Part shown: positions 9,839 through 18,146 of the stretch, in pieces | Numbering within the stretch: position 1 is the first letter of the stretch | Layout: each line of letters opens with the position of its first letter | Origin: JBQSUQ01 sp052384575 | GTDB taxonomy: Bacteria; Pseudomonadota; Gammaproteobacteria; Enterobacterales; Pasteurellaceae | Reading direction: 5' to 3' (one strand) | DNA length: 64,000 nt | NCBI GenBank assembly: GCA_052384575.1 | Contig: JBQSUQ010000001.1 | Program-made: the position numbers and the translations under genes | Notes under the pieces: model-generated | Databases searched by the model: none | The model's input: only the letters and a program-made list of their open reading frames with translations | Told to the model about the DNA's origin: nothing

Positions 9839-10882
9839 TTAATTTGAAGGATATTCCTCTATAATAACGGGTAATTCTAAGGTTTTGCCTAAGCGAGAAA
9901 TCAATACTTTCACTTTCGTATGTGGCGGCATATTACTAATCACAGGCATAATCTGAGCAGGAGAAGTTGCTTCAATATCATTAAATTTCAACATAATATC
10001 GCCCGCTTGAATCCCTGCCTTATCCGCCGGGCCATTTGGTACGACATTTTCAATCAAAATCCCACTGCGGTTGTAAGCACCCTGTCCATCGCTAAATAAA
10101 ATATTACTTTGTACGCCAAAATAACCACGAATTACTCGTCCATCACGAATGATTTTTTGCATAACATCATTGGCAATTTCAATTGGAATCGCAAAACTCA
10201 ATCCTTCAGCAATTTCATTGGCGTCTTTACCAATACTCAAGGTACTAATGCCGACTAATTCCCCTAATGAATTAATTAATGCGCCACCGGAGTTACCTCG
10301 ATTGATGGAAGCATCAGTTTGGATAAAATTCTGTCTACCAACGGTTTCACCAATGGCATTACGTCCTGTGGCACTAATAATGCCTTGAGATACGCTTTGC
10401 CCTAGATTATAAGGATTGCCAATAGCTAAAGCGATGTCACCTACATGCACTTGGCGTTCAGCATTTTGAGGGATGGTTGCTAAATTATCCGCGCGGATTT
10501 TTAATACCGCTAAATCTGTTAAATCATCAGATCCAATTAAATTAGCCTCAAAAATTCGCCCATCTTGTAAAGCAACAATAATTTGATCCGCACTTTGCAC
10601 CACATGCTTATTGGTTAAGATATAACCATCTTTTGACATAATAACCCCTGAACCAAGGTTATTAGTGGTAACATCGCCCGCATCCAAATTCGAATTACTA
10701 ATAAAGGTTTGGTTATACACATTAACCACCGCTGGCGATGCAATACGTACCGCGTCTTTAAAAGACATCACCTCACTAGTTAATTTTAAGGCAGAGCCAC
10801 CGGTAAATTTAGGAATAACAAATAAAATCAACCCTGCGCAAACTAATCCTATAAAGGCTGATTGTAATAATTTCTTAATCAT
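9839..10882 (-). CDS. degS: Envelope-stress serine protease DegS
   Basis: This inner-membrane-anchored periplasmic protease cleaves the anti-sigma factor RseA when misfolded porins bind its PDZ domain. The 347-residue protein has one N-terminal membrane anchor, a trypsin-like domain with His (TNKHVV), Asp (DLTDLAVL) and Ser (NRGNSGGA), and a single PDZ domain in the last 100 residues. One PDZ plus an anchor distinguishes DegS from DegP/DegQ. The ATG at 10882 has an AGGAG site 5 bases upstream that overlaps the ribD stop; the upstream GTG at 10888 is less likely. It probably shares a transcript with ribD and nrdR. Confidence 0.9.
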   Translation of the reverse strand: MIKKLLQSAFIGLVCAGLILFVIPKFTGGSALKLTSEVMSFKDAVRIASPAVVNVYNQTFISNSNLDAGDVTTNNLGSGVIMSKDGYILTNKHVVQSADQIIVALQDGRIFEANLIGSDDLTDLAVLKIRADNLATIPQNAERQVHVGDIALAIGNPYNLGQSVSQGIISATGRNAIGETVGRQNFIQTDASINRGNSGGALINSLGELVGISTLSIGKDANEIAEGLSFAIPIEIANDVMQKIIRDGRVIRGYFGVQSNILFSDGQGAYNRSGILIENVVPNGPADKAGIQAGDIMLKFNDIEATSPAQIMPVISNMPPHTKVKVLISRLGKTLELPVIIEEYPSN

Positions 10883-10890
10883 AACCACTC

Positions 10891-12018
10891 CTAAGCTTGT
10901 TTAGGCGAATAAATCATTTTGACATCTTCGCCGATTTGCTCAATAGATTGTAACTGCCATTGGGGTGCTTTGGCTAATTGCGTAAGATGAGGTAATTTAC
11001 ATAATCCTCTTGCCTGATCGCCCAATAATTTTGGCGCCATATACAAGATTAACTCATTGACCGCATGCTGCTCAATCAATGCACCTGCCAATGTTGCCCC
11101 TGCTTCAACCCAAAGCGTATTAATTTGACGCTGACCTAATTCTTCCATCAATTCTAAAAGTGCGGTCTGTTTTTCACGACTTTTTAAAGTAATTTGTTGG
11201 CAAAACTCAGGAAAATTAGCAAGATCACGCGTTTTATTGCTGACCAGCCAAATTGGTGAAGATAAATGAAACAGCTGCAAATCTGGGGTAAGTTTATGCT
11301 CAAAATCTAAAATGATGCGTATTGGCTGGCGTAAATTTTCAAAATGATATTGTTGCTGAATTGATGTTGGTAGCTGCTCCCAACGTACATTTAAGCTTGG
11401 ATTATCCGCTAAAACAGTAGCACTGGTCGATAAAATCGCCGACGCTTGCGCTCGTAATTGTTGCACATCGGCACGAGAATCAGCGCCCGTAATCCATTTG
11501 CTTTCACCGCTTGCCATTGCAGTACGCCCATCTAAACTCATACCTAATTTGAGTTGCACAAAGGGCTTGTTATGCCTCATTCGATACAGAAACCCTTTAT
11601 TTATTGCTTCGGCTTTTTCTTGCAATAATCCCACCGCAGTTTCAATGCCTGCTTGCTGTAACATTTGCAAACCTTGTCCAGCCACAAGAGGATTGGGATC
11701 AGACATCGCTGCAATCACTTTGCTCACACCTGCATCAATTAAACCTTTGGCACAAGGCGGTGTTCTACCATAATGGGAACAAGGCTCAAGGGTAACATAA
11801 GCGGTAGCGCCTTTTGCCTTTTCCCCTGCATCGCACAACGCCATGACTTCTGCATGTGGTTGACCTGCTTTAAAATGAAACCCTTTTCCCACCACCTGAT
11901 CAGCTTTTACTAACACACAGCCCACAACTGGATTAGGCGTTGTTGTAAAACGCCCTTGCAACGCTAAATCAAGCGCCATTTGCATATAATATTCATCCTG
12001 TGGGCTAAATTTCATCAT
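10891..12018 (-). CDS. ribD: Riboflavin biosynthesis bifunctional deaminase/reductase RibD
   Basis: This enzyme carries out the second and third steps of riboflavin synthesis from GTP, deaminating the pyrimidine and then reducing the ribosyl side chain. The 375-residue protein has a cytidine-deaminase-like zinc site (HAEVMAL and PCSHYGRTPPC), then a DHFR-like reductase domain beginning near residue 145 (KLGMSLDGRTAM, ITG, ADNPSLNVR). The start overlaps the nrdR stop (ATGA at 12015-12018), a pairing common in proteobacteria. No FMN riboswitch is visible here. Confidence 0.95.
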   Translation of the reverse strand: MMKFSPQDEYYMQMALDLALQGRFTTTPNPVVGCVLVKADQVVGKGFHFKAGQPHAEVMALCDAGEKAKGATAYVTLEPCSHYGRTPPCAKGLIDAGVSKVIAAMSDPNPLVAGQGLQMLQQAGIETAVGLLQEKAEAINKGFLYRMRHNKPFVQLKLGMSLDGRTAMASGESKWITGADSRADVQQLRAQASAILSTSATVLADNPSLNVRWEQLPTSIQQQYHFENLRQPIRIILDFEHKLTPDLQLFHLSSPIWLVSNKTRDLANFPEFCQQITLKSREKQTALLELMEELGQRQINTLWVEAGATLAGALIEQHAVNELILYMAPKLLGDQARGLCKLPHLTQLAKAPQWQLQSIEQIGEDVKMIYSPKQA

Positions 12019-12470
12019 AGCAAATCCTTTAATTTATCAATTTCTTTTGAAAATTCATTGATATCTTCAAAACTCAGATAAACGGAAGCGAAACGAATAT
12101 AAGCGACTTTATGCAAGGCTTTCAATTCATCTAAGACCAGATTCCCCACGAATTTACTTGTTACTTCTCGCTCACCTGTTGCCTGCAATTGATGGGTAAT
12201 GCGACTAATTGCCTCTTCAATTTGGTCTTCACTTACGGGCAATTTCCCTACTGCTTGTTCAATACTTCGACGCAATTTACTGTCATTAAAAGGTTCTCTT
12301 GAACCATCACTTTTTATCACTCGAGGCACAATTAATTCTGCCATTTCAAATGTAGTAAAACGTTCGTGACATTCAATACATTCACGACGACGTCTAACTT
12401 GAAATCCCTCTGCGACCAATCGGCTATCAACAACTTTGGTTTCTTCCGCAGAGCAAAAAGGACAATGCAT
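12015..12470 (-). CDS. nrdR: Transcriptional repressor NrdR
   Basis: NrdR represses ribonucleotide reductase genes in response to ATP/dATP. The 151-residue protein begins with a zinc ribbon (CPFC near residues 3-6 and CIEC near 31-34) and continues with an ATP-cone domain (VIKSDGSREPF, then KLRRSIEQA). The length is typical. It is the first gene of nrdR-ribD-degS and its TGA overlaps the ribD ATG. No NrdR box was found in the 83 bases upstream. Confidence 0.96.
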   Translation of the reverse strand: MHCPFCSAEETKVVDSRLVAEGFQVRRRRECIECHERFTTFEMAELIVPRVIKSDGSREPFNDSKLRRSIEQAVGKLPVSEDQIEEAISRITHQLQATGEREVTSKFVGNLVLDELKALHKVAYIRFASVYLSFEDINEFSKEIDKLKDLL

Positions 12471-12553
12471 AATAATTACCTTAATCAGAAAAGTGAGGAA
12501 AAACAGTCTAACAAAAATTTATTCAATTGACGATCAATTCTCAGCGCATTGCA

Positions 12554-13351
12554 TTACAAATGAATCTGAAAAAATACCGCCCAAATAGGCAATGACATGC
12601 TGAGTAATAATAAAATCACGAGTTCAAAATAGGCTAATTTTTGCTTTTTAATAATATGCAGCGCAATGAAGAACATTAAAATCAAATGCAGAACAAAATA
12701 TAAAATCACTGCAAATTCATTGCTTAAATGATCAAGTTGTTGGCTTAGAACTAACAAAACAAAAATCACATTTAGCAACAGCACAACTGCCATAGCAAAA
12801 GGTAATAAAGCAATAAAATTTTGCAAACGACTACGCGAAATCACTAAAGCAAAATTCGCCAACACAACACCAATAAATAGCTGACTGATTGGATTATAAA
12901 TCAACAAGGAAAAATCATGAGAAGGCATTATAGTGATATAGCTTATTATTCCCACGACACCAAGCAACGCACTAAACTGCAATAATTTTGACCGCAGTTT
13001 TTCATTGTCAAAGGGTTGTTTTGCTGCAATTAAACACATAGCTAAACCGCATAAATAACTAAACAGCATTGAAATAGAAAATTGTTCTGCTGCAATATTT
13101 ATTACCAACCAAACTAGCCAAAATACAGTAAAAAAATGATGAGAAAACAGCAAACGTCCACGTTGCCCTGGGCAAATATCGCCTTTCACAAATACCAAAC
13201 AACATAATAATTGCGCGATCAATAGCGCAACAGCAAAAGCAGAAACTGCATGTGGTTGTAGAAACGAGATATAACTATCTGTTAATAACAATAAAAGAAT
13301 TGGTAACAAGGAAAAAAGCGCGGTCTGTTTTAATGAAGTTTTCTCTGACAT
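12554..13351 (-). CDS. Multi-pass membrane protein of unknown function
   Basis: I do not recognise this gene. The 265-residue protein is very hydrophobic, with about eight predicted membrane segments, short charged loops (for example KQPFDNEKLRSK near 115-125) and a basic loop HIIKKQKL near the C-terminus. It starts with ATG at 13351 and ends 83 bases before nrdR. A hairpin followed by Ts on the minus strand (13369-13391) lies just upstream of its start, ending any earlier transcription. Composition matches the neighbours, so it does not look recently acquired. Confidence 0.75.
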   Translation of the reverse strand: MSEKTSLKQTALFSLLPILLLLLTDSYISFLQPHAVSAFAVALLIAQLLCCLVFVKGDICPGQRGRLLFSHHFFTVFWLVWLVINIAAEQFSISMLFSYLCGLAMCLIAAKQPFDNEKLRSKLLQFSALLGVVGIISYITIMPSHDFSLLIYNPISQLFIGVVLANFALVISRSRLQNFIALLPFAMAVVLLLNVIFVLLVLSQQLDHLSNEFAVILYFVLHLILMFFIALHIIKKQKLAYFELVILLLLSMSLPIWAVFFQIHL

Positions 13352-13496
13352 AAACGAAATAAAAAAATAAGCCCCAAAAATTGGGCTTATTATGCAAGAT
13401 TTAGCCTAGATTTGCATTAGAAATCTCTATCAGGCACTTTATAGAGCTTATTTTTCAACGTATAAAATTTGATTTACTGGCAGTTAGAATAATGCC

Positions 13497-13526
13497 AATA
13501 CCGTCATCAATTTGACGGTATTTTTT
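13497..13526 (+). terminator. Strong 10-bp hairpin with T run
   Basis: AATACCGTCA pairs perfectly with TGACGGTATT across a 6-nt loop and is followed by TTTT on the + strand. No + strand gene precedes it, so as a terminator it has no obvious client. It may be a remnant, or it may block antisense transcription towards guaA. Confidence 0.55.
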
Positions 13527-13607
13527 ATCTTTCGTTAAAAATTGTCAAACGATACCGCCAAAAATACCGTCAAAAAAATGAACTACCTAGAAAAATAAAG
13601 AAAAGCT

Positions 13608-13641
13608 TAGAAAAAAATAAAGCCTTGAAATACAAGGCTTT
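13608..13641 (-). terminator. guaA terminator
   Basis: A 9-bp stem (CAAGGCTTT/AAAGCCTTG, 5-nt loop) is followed on the minus strand by ATTTTTTTC. It lies 46 bases past the guaA stop and fits an intrinsic terminator. Confidence 0.8.
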
Positions 13642-13686
13642 ATAGTTAATTTGAAATTATTAGAAATAAGCTGAAACAGCTAATTT

Positions 13687-15261
13687 TTATTCCCACTCAA
13701 TAGTCGCTGGTGGTTTACCTGAAACATCGTACACCACGCGGGAGATGCCGTTCACTTCGTTGATGATACGGTTGGAAATTTTGCCGAGTAACTCGTATGG
13801 CAAGTGTGCCCAATGTGCCGTCATAAAGTCGATGGTTTCCACTGCACGAAGGCTTACTACCCAGTCGTATTTACGTCCGTCGCCCATTACGCCTACGGAT
13901 TTTACTGGTAGGAACACAGTAAACGCTTGGCTGACTTTGTAGTACCAACCTGAGTTGTAGAGTTCTTCGATGAAAATCGCATCGGCTTTACGCAGTAAAT
14001 AGCAGTATTCTTTTTTGATTTCGCCTAACACACGCACGCCTAAGCCTGGACCAGGGAATGGGTGGCGGTTGAGCATTTCTGCTGGCAAGCCAAGAGCCAA
14101 ACCGATTTTACGCACTTCGTCTTTAAATAACTCACGCAATGGCTCGACAAGTCCAAGTTTCATATAATCAGGCAAGCCACCTACGTTGTGGTGCGATTTA
14201 ATCACGTGGGCTTTGCCCGTTTTGCTGGCGGCAGACTCGATCACATCTGGGTAAATCGTGCCTTGTGCTAACCATTTCACTGATGTGAGTTTTTTCGATT
14301 CATCATCGAATACATCCACGAACACTTTACCGATGGTTTTACGCTTCGCTTCAGGCTCGTCAATGCCTTTAAGTGCGTCTAAGAAACGATCTTCTGCATT
14401 CACACGAATGATGTTCAAGCCGAATTTATCGCCGAACATTTCCATTACTTGATCGCCTTCATTTAAACGCAATAAGCCGTTGTCCACGAACACGCAGTGT
14501 AAATTTTTGCCGATGGCACGGTGTAATAAAAGTGCGGTTACCGATGAATCCACGCCGCCTGATAAGCCTAAAATCACTTCATCATCGCCTACTTGCTCTT
14601 TAATGCGAGCCACTGCGTCTTCAATGATGTTTTCCGCAGTCCAGTTGGTTTCGCAGCCACAAATGCCGACTACGAAGTTTTTCAATAATTCTAAACCGCT
14701 TTTGGTGTGAGTGACTTCTGGGTGGAATTGCACGCCATAGAAACGACGGCTTTCGTCTGACATTGCAGCGATTGGGCAAGTTGGAGTGACACCAGTGATG
14801 GTAAAGTGCGGTGGTAATTGGGTGACTTTATCGCCGTGGCTCATCCAAACGTCAAGTTTCGGGGCATCGCAACGGGTCAAATCATCGTTAAGTTTTGCAA
14901 ATAGTGCGTCTGCGGCTTTTAAATCCACGCTTGCATAGCCGAATTCACGATGGTCAGAGGTTTCGGTTAAACCACCCAACTGCATTGCCATTGTTTGCAT
15001 TCCGTAGCAAATGCCAAGCACAGGCACGCCTGCGTTGAACACATATTCAGGGGCACGCGGGCTGTTTTCTTCGGTGGTGCTTTCAGGACCACCCGAAAGA
15101 ATGATCCCCGTTGGATTGAACTCACGAATTTGTTCTTCCGTCACGTCCCAAGCCCAAAGCTCACAATACACGCCAATTTCACGCACACGACGGGCGATAA
15201 GTTGAGTATATTGCGAACCGAAGTCCAAAATTAAAATTTTATGATTGTGAATGTTTTTCAT
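13687..15261 (-). CDS. guaA: GMP synthase (glutamine-hydrolysing)
   Basis: GuaA converts XMP to GMP using glutamine and ATP, the last step of GMP synthesis. The 524-residue protein has an N-terminal class I glutamine amidotransferase domain with catalytic Cys85 (LGICYGMQ) and His/Glu in QFHPEVTH, then an ATP-pyrophosphatase domain with the P-loop GLSGGVDSSV and a C-terminal dimer domain ending PATIEWE. ATG 15261 has an AAGG ribosome site. It follows the 179-residue accessory gene by only 8 bases, so it probably shares that gene's transcript rather than that of guaB, which lies 3.4 kb upstream. Confidence 0.97.
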   Translation of the reverse strand: MKNIHNHKILILDFGSQYTQLIARRVREIGVYCELWAWDVTEEQIREFNPTGIILSGGPESTTEENSPRAPEYVFNAGVPVLGICYGMQTMAMQLGGLTETSDHREFGYASVDLKAADALFAKLNDDLTRCDAPKLDVWMSHGDKVTQLPPHFTITGVTPTCPIAAMSDESRRFYGVQFHPEVTHTKSGLELLKNFVVGICGCETNWTAENIIEDAVARIKEQVGDDEVILGLSGGVDSSVTALLLHRAIGKNLHCVFVDNGLLRLNEGDQVMEMFGDKFGLNIIRVNAEDRFLDALKGIDEPEAKRKTIGKVFVDVFDDESKKLTSVKWLAQGTIYPDVIESAASKTGKAHVIKSHHNVGGLPDYMKLGLVEPLRELFKDEVRKIGLALGLPAEMLNRHPFPGPGLGVRVLGEIKKEYCYLLRKADAIFIEELYNSGWYYKVSQAFTVFLPVKSVGVMGDGRKYDWVVSLRAVETIDFMTAHWAHLPYELLGKISNRIINEVNGISRVVYDVSGKPPATIEWE

Positions 15262-15269
15262 TGGTTACC

Positions 15270-15809
15270 TTATTTATTTTCAGGAATTTCTTTGATCATA
15301 TATTTAACAATGTCTTTTTCAGTATCTGTTGATATTACGATAAATTGATAAGTTTTATTATTTTTAGCTGAAAACTTATAACTTTTTCCTATATCTATAT
15401 TTTTACTTACACTTTCGCCATTTTCAAATGTAAAGGTAAAATAACCATAATTATTATAAGGGTACTCTAATAAATAAATAACACCTAAAAAATCATCTAT
15501 CACAGGTTCACGTTTTTTCAGTTCTTTTATTTCGTTTTCAACAAATTTACTTTCTTTGGAGTTAGCACTTTCTTTTATCCCCAATTTCGATTTTAATTGT
15601 GAATTTTCAAGCTGCAACGCTTTTACTTGTGTTTCAAGTGCCGATATTTCGGCATAACGCATATTGACATAGTCTGCTTTACTATCGCTTGTACGAGTAG
15701 CGAGTGTCCAAGTTGCACCAATCAAAGTCGTGATGGAAATTGCAGAATAGGTAAGAACTTGTTTCCACGACAAATTTTGGATAAATTCTAACTCAGCAAA
15801 TTTTTTCAT
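15270..15809 (-). CDS. Membrane-anchored coiled-coil protein, unknown function
   Basis: I do not recognise this 179-residue protein. Residues about 18-37 form one membrane segment, followed by a coiled coil (about 45-95, heptads such as EISALETQVKALQLENSQL) and a C-terminal mainly beta domain of about 75 residues (FTFTFENGES, KTYQFIVIST). The shape suggests an N-in anchor with a soluble domain outside or inside the cell. It has a good ribosome site (AAAGGAAAC) and an upstream TATAAT. It ends 8 bases before guaA. Low G+C and its position between guaB and guaA suggest acquisition. Confidence 0.65.
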   Translation of the reverse strand: MKKFAELEFIQNLSWKQVLTYSAISITTLIGATWTLATRTSDSKADYVNMRYAEISALETQVKALQLENSQLKSKLGIKESANSKESKFVENEIKELKKREPVIDDFLGVIYLLEYPYNNYGYFTFTFENGESVSKNIDIGKSYKFSAKNNKTYQFIVISTDTEKDIVKYMIKEIPENK

Positions 15810-15842
15810 TTTAGTTTCCTTTTGGTCTGAAGAATTTTTACT

Positions 15843-15848
15843 ATTATA
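15843..15848 (-). promoter_or_regulatory. Putative -10 box for the 179-residue gene and guaA
   Basis: A consensus TATAAT on the minus strand lies 34 bases before the start codon of the 179-residue gene. The -35 region is poor (ATGACT at 18-nt spacing), as expected if an activator is needed. It is the only good candidate promoter seen for guaA in this arrangement. Confidence 0.45.
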
Positions 15849-15872
15849 ACTGTTTAATATGATTTAAGTCAT

Positions 15873-15896
15873 TGTACAAATTTTAATTTATGTACA
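15873..15896. promoter_or_regulatory. TGTACA-N12-TGTACA dyad, candidate operator
   Basis: Two TGTACA palindromes are separated by 12 A/T bases (nearly symmetrical). The centre is about 48 bases upstream of the start site implied by the TATAAT box, a common position for an activator. I cannot assign it to a known regulator. Confidence 0.35.
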
Positions 15897-15939
15897 AAAC
15901 CGAAATTTTAAAATTTATATTCCGTTCAACGTTTAGTGA

Positions 15940-15967
15940 CAAATTTCTCTAAAATTTTGACCCGTTG
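15940..15967 (-). repeat. Dispersed CAACGGGTC repeat, copy A
   Basis: On the minus strand it reads CAACGGGTC, then AAAATTTT, a short spacer and AAATTTG. It directly abuts the stop codon of the BRO-N gene. Related copies are at 16821-16856 and 63953-63983. Confidence 0.6.
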
Positions 15968-16789
15968 CTATTTCAGTTTTTTCTTATCCGCTAACATCTT
16001 CTTCGCCGATAACTCGCTCACCACTTTCTTGCCTGTTTTACTTTCCAACTCTTGCAACGCCACTTTGGCAACATTGCCACCTTGTTGGGCGACTTGTTGA
16101 TTTTCTTCAAAAGTTTGGGGATCAACGGCTTGGGAAATATCTTTGGCGGACGCTTCGGCTAACATATTTAAAATTAGCTCGGTATTGGTCATATTATCTC
16201 GTAAGTTTTCCTTTTTTAAGCCTTTGAATTGCTTATATTCTTTAGTGGTTTTGCCACTCCAAGCCTTAGTAATAATATCAGTCAGCACCGCAAATTGTTG
16301 CCCTTCTTGCACGCCTGTGCGTTTCCATTCGTCTGTCAATTCTTTGCGAATTTCAATGCTTTTCAGCCGTTGGTTGATCCAATTTTCTGAATAGCCTAAA
16401 CGTAAATAATCCTGCATTGCTCGGTTAATGGTCAGTTCAGGATCTTGGTATTCATCAATCCGCTCACTGCCGACTTGTGCCAACCACTGCTTAAATGGCT
16501 CCGCTTTCGGCGACGGAATAGATTGAATTAAGCGTAAAAGTTGTGGCACGTCTGCCACATCGGTCATTCGCATTTTTCCGTCACGGGCAAGCATTTTCAA
16601 CCCGTGACAATTTGTCACGGTTTCATTGCCTTCAACTTTTAAACGCTGTTTCAATTTTCGCCAATAGGCTTGTGGATCAAGACTTTCCGTCAAAATCTCA
16701 ACCACATCAACAATGGAAAAATACCACTTTTCCTGTTCTTCGTCCCAAACGGAACGCACTTCTTTTTGTTCAAATAATTGGATACTCAT
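15968..16789 (-). CDS. BRO-N domain protein (DinD/antirepressor-like)
   Basis: This 273-residue protein opens with a Bro-N fold (residues about 1-115: VRSVWDEEQEKWYFSIVDVV, then YWRKLKQRL, QLLRLIQSIPSPKAEPFKQW), the DNA-binding domain of baculovirus BRO proteins, phage antirepressors and E. coli DinD. The second half (GYSENWINQRLKSIEIRKELTDEW, TNTELILNMLAEAS) matches the DinD-like arrangement from memory. Its cellular role is unknown; DinD in E. coli is SOS-induced and acts on RecA. I see no LexA box (CTGT-N8-ACAG) upstream here. It has an AGGAACC ribosome site, and copies of one repeat lie at both ends, suggesting movement as a cassette. Confidence 0.75.
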   Translation of the reverse strand: MSIQLFEQKEVRSVWDEEQEKWYFSIVDVVEILTESLDPQAYWRKLKQRLKVEGNETVTNCHGLKMLARDGKMRMTDVADVPQLLRLIQSIPSPKAEPFKQWLAQVGSERIDEYQDPELTINRAMQDYLRLGYSENWINQRLKSIEIRKELTDEWKRTGVQEGQQFAVLTDIITKAWSGKTTKEYKQFKGLKKENLRDNMTNTELILNMLAEASAKDISQAVDPQTFEENQQVAQQGGNVAKVALQELESKTGKKVVSELSAKKMLADKKKLK

Positions 16790-16820
16790 TATTGGTTCCT
16801 TTCACAGATGAAGACATCGG

Positions 16821-16856
16821 AAAATTTGCAAATTTTTCTAATTTTTGGACCCGTTG
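16821..16856 (-). repeat. Dispersed CAACGGGTC repeat, copy B
   Basis: On the minus strand it reads CAACGGGTCC, then A/T-rich sequence containing AAATTTGCAAATTT, a perfect 14-bp palindrome. It lies upstream of the BRO-N gene and supplies the last five codons and the stop of the DUF1919 gene. Confidence 0.6.
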
Positions 16857-17464
16857 TTAAACCATTCCACATAATCAAATTGGTCGTAATAACGTTTGCC
16901 AAATAAGCCTGTGTTTTCAAAGAGATCGCCGACCATTCCTAGCTCAGAAAAGCCTGAAATTTTCACCGCACTTTTGAGTTCTGGGTAGTCTTTATAAGTG
17001 AAGACCACTTTATTGGCAAAAGGTAAGCGGTCGAATTCGACTAAGTCTTCGTAAGTGCAGCCATCGCGGTCTGTCATTAGGATAAACAGATTATCCAAAT
17101 TCATACGAGCGGTACGTTCTTGCCATTTTTTTGCAGCCTCTTGCTCGCTGTGGTAGTGCATAAAATGGATGGTTAAATCAGCGAGTTTTCCAACAGGATA
17201 GCCTTTCTCCGTTTCGATAAATTCAAGGGGTTGATTGCGATAAAAATCCATCTTGCTTAAATAACGAATAAAATCTTTTGGCGTTAAATACAAATTCACA
17301 AAAGGGGAATCAAAACGTAACTGTAAATCGTGCAACATAAATGCCCCAGTGCAATTACTGGAAATCACTGTCGGGCTAGTATTTTTTATTCTTTTTCGAT
17401 TTTCCGCATTGATAAATTGGCGAAAATAGCGATTAATTCGGTTGCTGATACGTTTTAATAACAT
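16838..17464 (-). CDS. DUF1919 family protein (polysaccharide-associated)
   Basis: This 208-residue protein carries the DUF1919 pattern: a basic N-terminus, then ISSNCTGAFMLHDLQL and SPFVNLYLTPKDFI, and later FILMTDRDGCTY and NKVVFTYKDYPEL. Relatives often sit in exopolysaccharide or capsule gene clusters, where they are thought to modify glycans, but the reaction is not known to me. The final residues NGSKN come from repeat copy B, so the original C-terminus may have been replaced. It starts 1 base after the HAD gene stop with an AAGGAAT site, so the pair is probably co-expressed. Confidence 0.75.
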   Translation of the reverse strand: MLLKRISNRINRYFRQFINAENRKRIKNTSPTVISSNCTGAFMLHDLQLRFDSPFVNLYLTPKDFIRYLSKMDFYRNQPLEFIETEKGYPVGKLADLTIHFMHYHSEQEAAKKWQERTARMNLDNLFILMTDRDGCTYEDLVEFDRLPFANKVVFTYKDYPELKSAVKISGFSELGMVGDLFENTGLFGKRYYDQFDYVEWFNNGSKN

Positions 17465-17465
17465 C

Positions 17466-18137
17466 TTATTCCTTGTTAGTTAATTGTTTAATAATGGCTA
17501 ATATCTCTAGCATATCTTTTCCCATATAATCGGCAAGAGATTGGTCGATTTCCATTCGGGTTTCTTCATAGCCAATACAAGTCATTCCCGCTTTTTTCGC
17601 TGCAACCATTCCAAAATAAGAATCTTCAATAGCAACCGAGTATTCAGGCAACACGCCTAATTGTTGCATTGTATATTGATAAATTTCAGGATGGGGTTTG
17701 CTTTGGGCAAATAAATCACCAGTTACAATTAAATCGAAGTCATTAATAATGCCACATTGAGTCAATATATTTTGAATATGTGGTAATGGCGACGATGACG
17801 CCACTGCTAACTTAATATGATGTTGTTTGGCAAATTGAATAATCTGCTTAATATCTTGGCGGAAAATCGTTAAATAATCCATTCCATCAAAAATGCTATG
17901 AAAAAAAGCATTGTAGCGTTCAGCCAATTCTTCTTGCGATAAACGAGAACCACTAATTGTTTTAATAATTTTAGCAATATCTTTTAAAGCTTTGCCAACC
18001 ACTTGAAGATATTCTTGTTTCGTAATTTCATCGGGACGTTCTTTGACTGCTTGAATAAAATCTTTTTGCAAAGCAAATTCGACATATTCAGTATCGACAA
18101 TCACACCGTCCATATCAAAAATAATGGCTTGAAGCAT
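17466..18137 (-). CDS. HAD-family sugar phosphatase / phosphoglucomutase-like
   Basis: This 223-residue cytoplasmic HAD hydrolase of subfamily IA has nucleophile Asp in FDMDGVIVDTE (residues 8 and 10), motif II Ser in ASSSP, motif III Lys in QSKPHPEIY and motif IV in AIEDSYFGMVAAKKAG. A helical cap lies between about 15 and 85. This layout is shared by beta-phosphoglucomutase and 2-deoxyglucose-6-phosphatase types, so the substrate is probably a small sugar phosphate. It sits 9 bases after the lipoprotein gene and directly before the DUF1919 gene, which hints at a sugar-related role. The exact substrate is unassigned. Confidence 0.85.
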   Translation of the reverse strand: MLQAIIFDMDGVIVDTEYVEFALQKDFIQAVKERPDEITKQEYLQVVGKALKDIAKIIKTISGSRLSQEELAERYNAFFHSIFDGMDYLTIFRQDIKQIIQFAKQHHIKLAVASSSPLPHIQNILTQCGIINDFDLIVTGDLFAQSKPHPEIYQYTMQQLGVLPEYSVAIEDSYFGMVAAKKAGMTCIGYEETRMEIDQSLADYMGKDMLEILAIIKQLTNKE

Positions 18138-18146
18138 TTTCGTTTC

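Larger units (their letters stand above)
13352..13686. other. 335-nt gap downstream of guaA with hairpins and no gene
   Basis: The gap holds three hairpins (13369-13391, 13497-13522 and 13619-13641) and four copies of a short motif like ACCGTCA/ACCGCCA around 13500-13575. A 29-codon open stretch on the minus strand (13455-13547) weakly resembles the start of a P4-type integrase. No gene with a start and a ribosome site was found. Confidence 0.6.

Noticed and set aside
13369..13391. Hairpin upstream of the 265-residue membrane gene as a separate regulatory element
   Set aside because: An imperfect stem (AAGCCCC/GGGCTT with a bulge) followed by T on the minus strand fits an ordinary terminator fragment; not strong enough to list alone.
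16790..16830. LexA box ahead of the BRO-N gene
   Set aside because: DinD-like genes are often SOS-controlled, but no CTGT-N8-ACAG match lies in the short upstream gap.
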